Assembly: GCA_050747825.1 (NCBI GenBank)
Contig: JBOGJG010000007.1
Span: 1-39,751 of the forward strand
DNA length: 39,751 bases
Reading direction: 5' to 3'
Source of the DNA: JBOGJG01 sp050747825
GTDB taxonomy: Bacteria; Acidobacteriota; UBA6911; RPQK01; JBOGJG01
The notes under the pieces are model-generated. The model was not told where the DNA came from, did not search any database, and saw only the letters and a list, made by a program, of their open reading frames with translations. Of the stretch, positions 22,002 through 31,499 are shown piece after piece; position 1 is the stretch's first letter, and the number at the start of each line of letters is the position of its first letter. Both the position numbers and the translations under genes were made by a program.

Positions 22002-25000
22002 ATGAAAAGCGCCAGCCGATTGGGGCTTACCAGCTTCTTGTGTCTTTTGCTGACAGCCTTTTCCACGGTTGCAATGGCCCAGGAGTATCGCGGCATCGTT
22101 CAGGGACTGGTAACTGATTCCTCAGGGGCTGTCGTCCCCGGCGCCGATGTGATTCTGAAGAACGACAACACGGGAATTGAGGACTACAAGGTCTCGAACG
22201 CTCAGGGTAGATATTATTTCGGCCATGTAGAACCGGGTGCCTATACTCTCACCGTCACTCTTCCGGGCTTCAAGACCTTTGTCCAGGAAAATATTCAGAT
22301 GCAGGTGCGAGCAGACGTGACGGTTAATGCCGTTCTCAGCATTGGTGAAGTTTCCGAGACCGTCATAGTCACCACCGCTCCTGTGGCCGTGCAGTTCAAC
22401 ACCAGCACGATGGACCTGACGGTTGATCGGAAGATGCTTACGGAACTGCCGGTAGTCGCCCGCAATCCGTTTACCCTGGCGCTGCTTGATGCGGCTGTAG
22501 TCAACCGTTATGGGGGAGGAATGATGGGCTCCAGACACGCCCGCAATCCTTTTTTCATGTGGTCCTCCAGCTCCATCGACGTGGGCGGCAGCACGAATCG
22601 CAAGAATGACCTGCAGCTGGATGGAGCGCCTCTGCAGCTCGGTCCCCGGGCCGGATACGCGCCGCCAATGGATGCCGTACAGGAGTTTACGGTACAGCAG
22701 AACAGCGTCGATGCCGAATACGGACATAGTGCCGGAGGCATCCTGAACCTGGCCATGAAGTCTGGCACCAATGAATATCACGGGACCGCATACTATTTTG
22801 GCCGCAACCCCGGGCTGAACGCGGTCAGTGATGCGGTGGTACGTTCACCCAACGAGGTTCGCAACCACATCTGGGGCGGGACTCTGGGAAATCCCATTAT
22901 TGAGGACAAACTCTTTACATTTACATCTTACGAGCAGTGGCGCACTAAAGCCCCCTATTCGACGACCATGACGCTTCCCACGGAACTGGAGCGCAACGGG
23001 GACTTTTCACAATCCCTGAACGCAGCCGGCGAGCTGAGTAAGATTTACGATCCATGGTCGACCAGGTTTGATCCTGAAACCGGGCAGGTTACGCGGGCTC
23101 AGTTCCCCAACAACATTATTCCGGCCAACCGGATCGATCCCGTGGCCGCCAGGATCATGCAGGACATCTGGCTTCCCAACGGGCCCGGAGACGACGTAAC
23201 CGGCGTCAATAACTATAAGAAGGGCTACTTCTGGTGGCTCAACTACTGGAACATCTCCAATCGCACAGACTGGAACATCAACGACAAGTGGAAGATGTTC
23301 GGCCGTTTCAGCCGCTTCCGCACTTCCCTGGCCCAGCCCAATTACACGCCCAACAACTCCATCGCCATGCGCGACGATAACGCTGGAGCCATGCACGCCC
23401 TCAATATCGCGGGAGACACGGTTTACACGGTCAACCCGACTACGGTCCTGAACTTCCGCATGAGCTACAACAGTGCGGTGGACGATTACGACGCTCCCAA
23501 CAGCAAGATTGGGGAAGAAGGATTAGCTGGCATCTGGGGAAGCAACGACTGGTACAAGCCTTACCTGGAGGACATACCGGCCATCTATTACCCGGGCATC
23601 AGCGTATCCGGGAACGGCAGTGCTGGCTTCGGCAAGCCGGCCTACTGGTTCCGCCACCCGGAAAGCTGGAATTATGCCGGCCGGGTGTCCAAGACGGTCG
23701 GGCGGCACAACATGAAGACCGGTTTGGAAACGCGCTTCTACCGGGGCAATGCTGCCACGCCGCGTCTGATGAGTTTTCGTTTCGAACCGGCATTGACAGC
23801 CGACACCTTTATCTCTCCGGATACGAAGCTGAGCGGAGACGGATGGGCAACCTTCCTGTTGGGGGCGCTGGACGACGACTCGATTGCCCAGACACTTCCG
23901 CGCCAGCGGCCCATGCTCGACTACTATGCTCTGTTTTTTCATGATGATTTCAAGCTGAGCCAGCGGCTCACGCTCAATATGGGGCTGCGCTGGGAATACC
24001 AGACTGCCCCGGCGGATACGCAAGGCCGGCTCTCTCGTTTTCTTGACCTGAGTGATCCGATTCCGGAGATGCAATCGAATCCTCCTGAAATCCCCGAGGA
24101 AGTAACCGCACTGATGGACCGGCCCTATATCTTCAACGGCGCCTGGGTTTTTACGGATGATCAGCACGAGCGCATGTTCAATACCAGCAAGGATAACTTT
24201 ATGCCCCGGCTGGGGCTGGCTTACCGGCTGGACGACAAGACCGCCATTCGGATCGGCTACGCCCGTTACGTGATAATCCCCGGGATGCAAACCGACATTG
24301 AGGGAAGTACTCAGTACCCCGGCTTTTCGGCAGCCACACGCGTCGCCCCTGCACTGGAAGGCGTGCCGGCGGCCCGGCTGAACGATCCATTCCCGGCCTC
24401 TAATCCGCTCATCCTGCCGTCTGGCAAGTCTTTGGGTCGCTATACCAACCTGGGAGGGGAGGCCCGCTGGGACCGCCAGGACTTCGTAAATGGTGTGAAC
24501 GATCGAATCAATTTTTCAATTCAGCGGCAACTGGCAGGCGACCTTCATGTCGATGTCACCTACTTTGTGAACCTGGGGCATGATCTTCCCTACGCGAAGG
24601 ACCTCAATCTGATCAATCCGGAGCTTTACTACCAGCACAAGTCGGCTCTGGACAAGAGAATCCCGAACCCGTTTTTTCACTATCTCACACCCGAATTGTT
24701 TCCGGGCCAGCTTCGAAACCAGAAGACGATCAGGGTAGCCGACCTCCTCAAACCCTACCCGCAGTACGGACGACTTCGGGAATTCAACACGCCGGGAGCG
24801 AAAAACCGCTACCAAGCCTTCCAGCTTATGGTGAAGAAATCATTCAACCAGGGATACCAGCTTCACCTTGCCTACAACTACAACCGGGAGAAAACGTCCG
24901 GGTTCTACGACGGGCTTGATCTCTTCAATGACCACCTGACCTACATCGACAGCAGAAATCCGCGGCATCGGATCGCTGCCGCTGGAACCTACGAACTGCC

Positions 25001-25463
25001 TTTCGGAAGAGGACGGCGCTTCCTGAGCGGTTCCAACCCGATCATCAACGGCATATTTGGAGGCTGGTCTACCAGCGCGCTGTTCTTCTTCAGATCGGGG
25101 AGATTCCTGAGATTCGGCGCCATGGAGGTCAACGGGGATCCGAGCCTGGTCAACCCGACTAAGGATCGCTGGTTTGACACATCGGTGTTCGAGAAGCTGC
25201 CCGCCTACACTCGTCGCAGCAACCCCCTGCAGTTCGACGACCTGGCGGGACCGAAGGAGTGGAACCTGGACCTGACCCTGGCCAAGCACTTTCCGATTAA
25301 CGAGAACATACGGCTGGAGTTCCGACTGGAGGCATACAACGTGACCAACAGCTTTATGCCGAGCGATCCCAGCACCAACGTCTTCAGTTCGCTCTTTGGG
25401 AAATCCACCCGTCAGGAGAACCGGGGGCGTGAGGTGCAGTACACGGCCCGCATTCACTTTTAA
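22002..25463 (+). CDS. TonB-dependent receptor, Oar-like, with CarboxypepD_reg domain
   Basis: An outer-membrane receptor of 1153 aa. The start is ATG 22002, with AGGAGGA (21988-21994) seven bases upstream; the frame extends to 21912 but that part lies on the promoter. A signal peptide (MKSASRLGLTSFLCLLLTAF) precedes a carboxypeptidase-regulatory-like beta domain (GLVTDSSGAVVPGADVILKN to LPGFKTF), a plug region (ELPVVARNPFTLALL, DGAPLQLG, MDAVQEFTVQQNSVDAEYGHSAGG) and the barrel, ending in VQYTARIHF. It probably imports oligosaccharides or other large nutrients. It is divergent from the etfB remnant. Confidence 0.93.
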   Translation: MKSASRLGLTSFLCLLLTAFSTVAMAQEYRGIVQGLVTDSSGAVVPGADVILKNDNTGIEDYKVSNAQGRYYFGHVEPGAYTLTVTLPGFKTFVQENIQMQVRADVTVNAVLSIGEVSETVIVTTAPVAVQFNTSTMDLTVDRKMLTELPVVARNPFTLALLDAAVVNRYGGGMMGSRHARNPFFMWSSSSIDVGGSTNRKNDLQLDGAPLQLGPRAGYAPPMDAVQEFTVQQNSVDAEYGHSAGGILNLAMKSGTNEYHGTAYYFGRNPGLNAVSDAVVRSPNEVRNHIWGGTLGNPIIEDKLFTFTSYEQWRTKAPYSTTMTLPTELERNGDFSQSLNAAGELSKIYDPWSTRFDPETGQVTRAQFPNNIIPANRIDPVAARIMQDIWLPNGPGDDVTGVNNYKKGYFWWLNYWNISNRTDWNINDKWKMFGRFSRFRTSLAQPNYTPNNSIAMRDDNAGAMHALNIAGDTVYTVNPTTVLNFRMSYNSAVDDYDAPNSKIGEEGLAGIWGSNDWYKPYLEDIPAIYYPGISVSGNGSAGFGKPAYWFRHPESWNYAGRVSKTVGRHNMKTGLETRFYRGNAATPRLMSFRFEPALTADTFISPDTKLSGDGWATFLLGALDDDSIAQTLPRQRPMLDYYALFFHDDFKLSQRLTLNMGLRWEYQTAPADTQGRLSRFLDLSDPIPEMQSNPPEIPEEVTALMDRPYIFNGAWVFTDDQHERMFNTSKDNFMPRLGLAYRLDDKTAIRIGYARYVIIPGMQTDIEGSTQYPGFSAATRVAPALEGVPAARLNDPFPASNPLILPSGKSLGRYTNLGGEARWDRQDFVNGVNDRINFSIQRQLAGDLHVDVTYFVNLGHDLPYAKDLNLINPELYYQHKSALDKRIPNPFFHYLTPELFPGQLRNQKTIRVADLLKPYPQYGRLREFNTPGAKNRYQAFQLMVKKSFNQGYQLHLAYNYNREKTSGFYDGLDLFNDHLTYIDSRNPRHRIAAAGTYELPFGRGRRFLSGSNPIINGIFGGWSTSALFFFRSGRFLRFGAMEVNGDPSLVNPTKDRWFDTSVFEKLPAYTRRSNPLQFDDLAGPKEWNLDLTLAKHFPINENIRLEFRLEAYNVTNSFMPSDPSTNVFSSLFGKSTRQENRGREVQYTARIHF

Positions 25464-25515
25464 CCGGCATTCACTGGAGGTCCTCACATCCGGGGGCCTC
25501 CCGAACTCACCCCGG

Positions 25516-26904
25516 TTACTTGCTGTCCAGAAAGACCCGTCCGCCTATGCGCAGCCAGGGAATGGTGAACTCGGTAAATCCGTTCCGGTGCTCGTAGGGC
25601 AGCAATTCGGAAGGACGCTCGGGTGATTCAAATTGCACGATGGTGAAGGTTCCTTTGACACGGACCTGAACCGAGAGGGGGTGGTGCGAGTAGTTCAGGA
25701 GGTGCAGCAACTGCCCGGAACCTTGCGGCTCGCGATAGAGCCCTGCCAGCACGGTGATGCCGTTCCAGATATCCAGAATCCGTCGCTCCTCACCCAGGAT
25801 CCGGCGAATGTCGAGAGCGAACGTGTCGGGGTCGACGATCCCCTCCTTGAGCTCGATCACGCTGCCTTTGCCCTGCGCATAGGAAATCCATTTCTCCCCC
25901 TCGTCCTTGCGGGAGTCCTGCCAGGGGAGATTTTCGCCCGGAGCGGCCACGACAGAAATTTTTCCCGCACGGGCAAACTCAGCGGCGGCACGGGCCGGAT
26001 CTTCTTCGAGGGGGTCGAGAAAGATCAAAAGGTCAAGATCTTCGATTGAGTCCCGATCCAACTGGTCAGGAGGGATCAGCCGGAAGGGCACATTGTGGCG
26101 GGCCAGCAGATTCATCACTTCAAACCAGATGAAATGATTGGAGGTGACCACTCCGACGTTGGACACGGGCTCATAGCGGCGCACTCCCCAGGCATAGAAG
26201 GTCGTATACTCCAGCAGCTCCTGCCAGCTCGAGCGGGCCCGGGGCTTGCCCAGCAGGAGATCCTTCTGAAATCGCTCGTCCAGGTTCAGGACCAGGCCGG
26301 CTCCCAAAGCTCCGGCTTCCGCAATCGCCAGCAGGTAGTCCTCGACCCGAGCGCCCTGCTGATCCTCGATGGGGTTGATGGGATCCCAGGAGTAAGTCAG
26401 GATGGGCGCAAGGTCGGGCCCGACAGTTTGAGCGATGCGAACCCAGGCGGCGTTGTTCTCGAGCCAGGGCTGGGAGGTCCGGCTGGAAACACGCAGAACG
26501 CCCTCGCTCTTTACGACCATGTTGGAACGGATGTGCGGCCATTTTCCTCCGGAGTTCAGGAGAAGCATGGGAGAATTTTGTGCGACCTTCTGTTTGACGG
26601 CGTTTGGTTGATCGATGGTCCGCCCGTCAAAACTGACAGCCAGCCCGGCAGCGCCGGAATCGAGCGAGGCGGCGGCCGCCCCGGCATTTTCGGAGGTGAT
26701 CTCGCAGTAAACGGAATAACCTTCGAGGGCCGCCCTTTCGATCACTGAGGCCGCCCCCTGCCGCCAGGGGACGACCAGGTTTCTCGTCTGGAGGGAGCTT
26801 TGAGGAAGGACTGCATCCTGCGTCCAACGAAGGTAGATCTCCGCACGAGCTGTGCCTGCCAGCAAAAAGATGACAATGAGAAGATCAATAATCTGTGGAT
26901 TCAT
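25516..26904 (-). CDS. Secreted hypothetical protein, possible GATase/glycosidase-like fold
   Basis: A 462-aa protein with a signal peptide (MNPQIIDLLIVIFLLAGTARA). I cannot name the family. Residues 150-260 resemble a barrel from a glycosidase (ILTYSWDPINP, AGLVLNLDERFQ, WQELLEYTTFYAWGVRRYEP). Residues 265-370 have the feel of a Rossmann-like amidotransferase domain of beta-galactosidase type (VGVVTSNHFIWFEVMNLLARHNVPFRLI, LLIFLDP). A C-terminal beta-sandwich follows. It is the last gene of a six-gene operon and its start overlaps the ApbE gene by 20 bp. Confidence 0.7.
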   Translation of the reverse strand: MNPQIIDLLIVIFLLAGTARAEIYLRWTQDAVLPQSSLQTRNLVVPWRQGAASVIERAALEGYSVYCEITSENAGAAAASLDSGAAGLAVSFDGRTIDQPNAVKQKVAQNSPMLLLNSGGKWPHIRSNMVVKSEGVLRVSSRTSQPWLENNAAWVRIAQTVGPDLAPILTYSWDPINPIEDQQGARVEDYLLAIAEAGALGAGLVLNLDERFQKDLLLGKPRARSSWQELLEYTTFYAWGVRRYEPVSNVGVVTSNHFIWFEVMNLLARHNVPFRLIPPDQLDRDSIEDLDLLIFLDPLEEDPARAAAEFARAGKISVVAAPGENLPWQDSRKDEGEKWISYAQGKGSVIELKEGIVDPDTFALDIRRILGEERRILDIWNGITVLAGLYREPQGSGQLLHLLNYSHHPLSVQVRVKGTFTIVQFESPERPSELLPYEHRNGFTEFTIPWLRIGGRVFLDSK

Positions 26905-27898
26905 ATGCGAATGTCTCGATGCTTCCGTCCGGCAAGATCCAAATTGCCGCAGTATTTTCCAGTTTATCCAGCATCGCCCGCGCCTCCTCCCGATTCATTA
27001 ATATCGTCGCGGTAGAAAGTGCGTCCGAGGCCGTGGCAGTCGGCGCCAGGATGCTGACGCTCAGCAGCTCTCGAAGAGGCCGCCCAGCAGCCGGATCCAT
27101 GATATGCCCCCAGGCAATCCGCTCGGGAAAGAGGGTGTCCCTGGACTGCCGGGAGGTGGAAAGAGTGTTGTTCTTCAGAATCACGGTCAGGGAATCCCGG
27201 GCGGAGGTCCCGGCTCCCAGGCGGACCGGCCATCCCGCACGGCCGGGCGGGGCTCCCAGGGCCAGCATGGTACTTCCTCCCGCGTTGATGAGGGCGCGCC
27301 GGATCCCTTGTCCGGCCAGCACCTCGGCTGCCCGGTCCAGGGCGTAGCCCTTTCCAATCCCGCCGAGGTCAAGCTGCAGGCAATCGGAGGCCAGTTCAAC
27401 CTGGTTGGGCGGGATCAGCTTGATCTGGTCAAAGCCCACGCAACTTCGAGCCTTTCTGATGTCCTCCGCCATCGGGACCTCTCCCCTGGCCTGCGCCTCC
27501 CTCCAGAGCCGCACCAGCGGGCCCACAGTGATGTCGAACCTGCCCTGCGATAAACGGGAGAAGTGGAGAGACTGCTCGATGATAGTGTAAAGACTTTCCG
27601 GGACCGGACTGGGACGGTGCGCTCCTGCTGCGCAGAGCCGGCTCAAATCGCTGTCGGGGCGAAAATGGCTCATGACCTGCTCCAGCCGCTCGATTTTCTG
27701 GAAGGCCTCCTGGGCAGCCCGCTCGGCGCGCTCTACGGAGATATGGTAAACAGTAATGTCAAATACGGTACCCATCAGGTACCTGCTCCGGTGGACGGCT
27801 TGGAGTTGCGATTCAGAGCCGGCGGCGCCCGCCGCCCAGACCAGCAGCATCGCGCTCAGGCCGGCTAACGCCTTAATCCAGGGCATAGACGAGACCAT
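26885..27898 (-). CDS. FAD:protein FMN transferase (ApbE family), exported
   Basis: A 337-aa ApbE protein with an N-terminal export signal (MPWIKALAGLSAMLLVWAAGAAG). Family motifs occur in order: MGTVFDITVY (42-51), GRFDITVGPLVRLW (119-132), LDLGGIGKGYALDRA (177-191), INAGGST (204-210), HIMDPAAGRP (265-274) and ASDALSTA (290-297), the Mg/FAD site. It transfers FMN from FAD onto a threonine or serine of target proteins outside the cytoplasm. No target with the expected motif (D..TGAT-like) is evident among its neighbours. It overlaps both adjacent genes (26 and 20 bp). Confidence 0.93.
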   Translation of the reverse strand: MVSSMPWIKALAGLSAMLLVWAAGAAGSESQLQAVHRSRYLMGTVFDITVYHISVERAERAAQEAFQKIERLEQVMSHFRPDSDLSRLCAAGAHRPSPVPESLYTIIEQSLHFSRLSQGRFDITVGPLVRLWREAQARGEVPMAEDIRKARSCVGFDQIKLIPPNQVELASDCLQLDLGGIGKGYALDRAAEVLAGQGIRRALINAGGSTMLALGAPPGRAGWPVRLGAGTSARDSLTVILKNNTLSTSRQSRDTLFPERIAWGHIMDPAAGRPLRELLSVSILAPTATASDALSTATILMNREEARAMLDKLENTAAIWILPDGSIETFAYESTDY

Positions 27899-28922
27899 AG
27901 GAATTGATCAGATAAATTACCTGCCCGGTCAGAATCGGCGCCGACTGCAGGGATGCACCCAAACTGGCCGTCCAGAGCTCTTTCCCATCCCGGGGAGAGA
28001 AAGCATGAGTCACACCGCGCCAGGACTGGACACAAACGATCTCCGGGCCGGCTACGGGCGGGGCGGTCAGCAGGCGCGAAGCGTCAGCTTTCCAGTGAAA
28101 CGTGCCACTGGAGCAGTCGAGGGCGTAAAGGTAGCCGTCCTTGCTCCCAACATAAACGGTCTGATCCCAAATCGCCGGGGACGACGCGATACCCATGCCG
28201 GTTCTGCACTTCCAGCGAAGGCGGCCGTTTCGGGCGTCAAGGGCGTAAAAGAAATAGTCTTCCGATCCGATATAGACCGTGTCGCCCAATACGGCCGGCG
28301 AAGAGATAATCCCTGCTTCAGTCTGGGCGCTCCACTTCACCCCGCCGGAAGCCCGTTCCAGCGCGTAGACTTTGCCATCGCTGCAGCCGCAAAAAACATC
28401 TTCCTCTGTAAGGTAAGCGGTCGAATAAATCCGGCCGCCCAGTGTCCGGCGCCAAACCGGAGCGCCGGTTTCAACGTTCAGAGCGTACAACCGGGAGTCT
28501 CCCGAACCGAAACAGACCATGCCTTCGAGCACGACAGGGGAGACCCAGACCGGCCCTTCAGCGGCGAATTTCCAGACGGCCCGGCCGCTGCGCTGATCCA
28601 CGGCATAGACCATGCCGTCATCAGAGCCGAAGAGAACGAGCGTCCGGTGCAGGGAGGGTGTGGAGTGAATTCCGGCGGAAGCCTCGAATTTCCAGCGTTC
28701 ACGGCCAGTGCCGGCCTCCAGGGCGTAGAGGCGGCCTTCCTGCGAGGTGACGTATAGCAGCTCACCTCCGAGGACCGGTGAAGAGGCGATCGAGTCGGGC
28801 AGGGCAACTTTCCAACGCACCTCTTGCGGAGCCTTTACGCGATCTCCCTGAGTCCCTCCCCGTCTTGTATTGTCGGCCAGCAGAGTCACCCATCGTTCGG
28901 AAGTGCCGTCATCGTTATTCAT
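27873..28922 (-). CDS. PQQ-type beta-propeller repeat protein
   Basis: A 349-aa protein made of seven to eight repeats of about 40 residues, each with a GxVYALdxxxGxxxWxxxxxxxIxSSPxx pattern; examples are GRLYALEAGTGRERWKF, GMVYAVDQRSGRAVWKF and GYLYALDCSSGTFHWKA. This is the PQQ/BamB-type propeller. No catalytic PQQ-dehydrogenase residues are identifiable. I chose ATG 28922 (GGTGG upstream); the frame extends to a TTG at 28973. Neither start gives a convincing signal peptide, odd for this family next to exported proteins. It overlaps the ApbE gene by 26 bp. Confidence 0.85.
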   Translation of the reverse strand: MNNDDGTSERWVTLLADNTRRGGTQGDRVKAPQEVRWKVALPDSIASSPVLGGELLYVTSQEGRLYALEAGTGRERWKFEASAGIHSTPSLHRTLVLFGSDDGMVYAVDQRSGRAVWKFAAEGPVWVSPVVLEGMVCFGSGDSRLYALNVETGAPVWRRTLGGRIYSTAYLTEEDVFCGCSDGKVYALERASGGVKWSAQTEAGIISSPAVLGDTVYIGSEDYFFYALDARNGRLRWKCRTGMGIASSPAIWDQTVYVGSKDGYLYALDCSSGTFHWKADASRLLTAPPVAGPEIVCVQSWRGVTHAFSPRDGKELWTASLGASLQSAPILTGQVIYLINSYGLVYALD

Positions 28923-28985
28923 TGAATTACCACCAGGGAGGGGTTTCGAGAGTCGCAAAGCGCCCATTGTCAAAGAGGGAGTCCA

Positions 28986-30182
28986 TTAAAGTGGCAACCT
29001 GCGCCGATCGATGCGCTCCAGGTCCCAGATTCCAAGTCCCATTTCTCCGGCCGTTCTGATGTGGCGGGGCTCACGATAGTAGCGGTTCTTGTGCGGCGTC
29101 CGGCTCATCTCGGAGGTCGTCCCAAGGTTCTGAGGATTCCGATCCCAGAGCGAGGGAGCTCCCATCTCGAGCCTCTTTTTTTCAATCGTTTCCAGCTCGA
29201 TGCGATCGACAGCAACCGGGTCGGTGCCGAAGTAGATCGTTTTGGGCTCATAAACAAAATCCCGGTTCCAGGCAAACGGGCCGCTATGCCACACGCCTCG
29301 GAGGCCATCCATGATGTGGAGAACGGCTTTGGAACGCAGCGGCGCTGCTGCGCATAATGTGGGAATCACCGGGTCGGTATAACTGTGAGGCGGAACGTGC
29401 GTCCTGGCGACATTGTTGAAGGACCCATAGCCGAGATTCTTCAAGCAGCCAGTTACACCGGAAGCATTGTGTTCCTTGAGGCAGGGGATGTTGATGATTT
29501 TAGTTGCCTGGCGGGAGACCAGGTTTGCCAGATAGGAGCGCGTCTCCCGCTCGCCGAAACAATTCATTTCGCAGTACACAGTGGGATCGAAGCCGTTCCT
29601 TGTTGTAGGTTCCGGCACTGCCGCGGGGGCACAAAACCAGCGGTTGTCGAAGCCGGTCACGTGGACCCCCGGCTGAACCAGGGCGGGATAGCCCGCAACC
29701 TGCAACTGTGCCGCTGAACGGTCGTAGACGATAATATCCGACGGCTTCACGCCCACCGACAGGATACCGTCGATGACCTCACGCACCAGTTGTACCGAGG
29801 AAACAGTGAGGGGAGTTCCCGAGGGATTCACTTTGACAGCAACCACGTCGCGCGGTTCAATGAAGCGAGCCCACGCATCAACCGGAGAAGATTCCCCGGT
29901 CAGCTCCTTCATCCCCTGCTCTACCATGCGCGCTACCGCCGATTGAGAGACGCGGTGATCAACGACGGAGCGGGGGTCGAAAACTTCCACAACCCGGCCC
30001 GGGAAAAGGCCCGGCATGCCCAGCGGGGATATTTCCATGGCGGGGGCATGTACGTCCACTTCGAGGGGAGGCAGGGGATCATTCTCCTGGGCCTTCAGTT
30101 TGCGTCCCAGCATTCCGAGGTTCATCGTCGCAAGAGCGGCGGTACGTACGAATGCCCGCCGGTCAAAGCGATCACAGCTCAT
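28986..30182 (-). CDS. DUF362 domain protein, Tat-exported
   Basis: A protein of about 398 aa of family DUF362 with a twin-arginine leader (DRRAFVRTAALATMNLG). Family segments include AVKVNPSG, IIVYDRS, IINIPCLKEHNASGVTGCLKNLGYG and HIMDGLRG, plus a late DPVAVDRIELETIEKKR. DUF362 proteins are iron-sulfur-related in some lineages, but no CxxCxxC ferredoxin tail is present here. ATG 30182 with AAGGG eight bases ahead is preferred over GTG 30191. It overlaps the upstream gene by about 11 bp. The role is unknown. Confidence 0.85.
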   Translation of the reverse strand: MSCDRFDRRAFVRTAALATMNLGMLGRKLKAQENDPLPPLEVDVHAPAMEISPLGMPGLFPGRVVEVFDPRSVVDHRVSQSAVARMVEQGMKELTGESSPVDAWARFIEPRDVVAVKVNPSGTPLTVSSVQLVREVIDGILSVGVKPSDIIVYDRSAAQLQVAGYPALVQPGVHVTGFDNRWFCAPAAVPEPTTRNGFDPTVYCEMNCFGERETRSYLANLVSRQATKIINIPCLKEHNASGVTGCLKNLGYGSFNNVARTHVPPHSYTDPVIPTLCAAAPLRSKAVLHIMDGLRGVWHSGPFAWNRDFVYEPKTIYFGTDPVAVDRIELETIEKKRLEMGAPSLWDRNPQNLGTTSEMSRTPHKNRYYREPRHIRTAGEMGLGIWDLERIDRRRLPL

Positions 30183-31440
30183 ACAATGCACCCTTGATCC
30201 AGCTCAACATTTTGGAAGGCGACTCCGAGTAATTATAAAACACAGGACCGGTAGAACCGCCTTCCTTGACTGCCTTGACAATCTCGCGCAGCTGCTGCGG
30301 GCTCTCCGGGATACCCATCCCCAGGCGGATGAAGCAGGGGAAATCCCCCTCCCAGCCGGGTGGCGCGGCAGAGAGGGCCTGGCGGACGATCGCGAGCACC
30401 TCCTCCGGAGGCTGACCGTAGGCCCCTGTCGAAAATCCATCTACGGCGGCAGCGATCTCCCGGCGGTACCCGCCCTGCATCAGGAGCTTGCACGATGTGC
30501 CTTTCAGAGCTTCGGCCTTCAACTCGGCAATCATGCTGTCGGCGAGCCTCTCGCGGAAGCCATTGTAGGCTTTCAGCTCGGGGGACTGATCCTCCAGTTC
30601 GCCCATGGACCGGGGGTGTCCTGCCGGGCGATGCGGCGCCTCCTGAAAAGCTGCATCCAGGACGGTCCTGACTACTTCCTTGACCTTGCCTGCATCAATC
30701 CCCTCGGCTTCGGCTTTCCCCACCGTCTGGGGGTTAAAGCACATCGACAGGAGCTGCTGCTCGAGAGAGCTCAGCCCCGTCAGATCCCGCTCGTGGTGAT
30801 GACCATGTTTCAGCCCCATCCAGCCGAAGGACTCCAGCTGGATGCCATACATCGGATAGTTGATCGCCAGATCGCGGCATAAAGCCTTTAAATATTCCCG
30901 CGTCGCATCGTGTCCCACAGAAAGTGCATGCGGAATGCTGTCTCCGTAGACATTATGCTGGGTGTACTGAGGATAGAGCTTTCCCAATGTAGTATTGTGG
31001 GTTCCTATGGTCCAGGAGACCATCCTGACGCCGTAGCGGTCGATCCGCTCGCCCGCCGCTTTCAACCAGTTATTTTCTTTTACGAAGCTTGCTACGTGTG
31101 GCTTTATCAGGTTTCTCGACCAGATCTTGTGGTCGGGCTGGAAGTAGATGACGCTTCCTTCCGTCATGTAAGCGCGATGACTGGGGCTGTGAGGATGAAC
31201 GAACCAGCCGGAATGGTAAGATCCGGCAATGCACATCTGGTTCAGCCCGGAATCACGCATCCAGTCGAGGAGGTTGTCCACGTCCTGGTCTTTCAGATCC
31301 CAAACATGCGTGAACAGGCCGCGTGTGTAGAGCGGCCCGGAAGGAGCCTGAACTGAGGAAGAGCTCAAATTTCCGGGGAGGACCGCCGCTGCAGTACCCA
31401 GGTGCAGCACCTCTCTTCTGGAAAGTGTTGGACGTTTCAA
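30172..31440 (-). CDS. Tat-exported hypothetical protein, probable TIM barrel (glycosidase-like)
   Basis: A 422-aa protein with a Tat leader (SRREVLHLGTAAAVLPGN). The body reads like a glycoside-hydrolase TIM barrel: DNLLDWMRDSGLNQMCIAGSYHSG, then an ATREYLKALCRDLAINYPMYGIQLESFGWMG segment with a possible catalytic glutamate, and a C-terminal GPVFYNYSESP. I cannot assign a CAZy family. The start is TTG at 31440, supported by GGGAG six bases ahead. It follows the Nramp-like gene by 59 bp. Confidence 0.72.
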   Translation of the reverse strand: MKRPTLSRREVLHLGTAAAVLPGNLSSSSVQAPSGPLYTRGLFTHVWDLKDQDVDNLLDWMRDSGLNQMCIAGSYHSGWFVHPHSPSHRAYMTEGSVIYFQPDHKIWSRNLIKPHVASFVKENNWLKAAGERIDRYGVRMVSWTIGTHNTTLGKLYPQYTQHNVYGDSIPHALSVGHDATREYLKALCRDLAINYPMYGIQLESFGWMGLKHGHHHERDLTGLSSLEQQLLSMCFNPQTVGKAEAEGIDAGKVKEVVRTVLDAAFQEAPHRPAGHPRSMGELEDQSPELKAYNGFRERLADSMIAELKAEALKGTSCKLLMQGGYRREIAAAVDGFSTGAYGQPPEEVLAIVRQALSAAPPGWEGDFPCFIRLGMGIPESPQQLREIVKAVKEGGSTGPVFYNYSESPSKMLSWIKGALYEL

Positions 31441-31499
31441 TGGTTCTCCCAGCGGATCGACGCGAGTTTAATTTGGCCGGGAGGAGGAGTCAAGGCGAG

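Noticed and set aside
30172..31440. DGFSTGAYGQ as an ApbE flavinylation site
   Set aside because: The acceptor Thr/Ser of the motif is replaced by Tyr.
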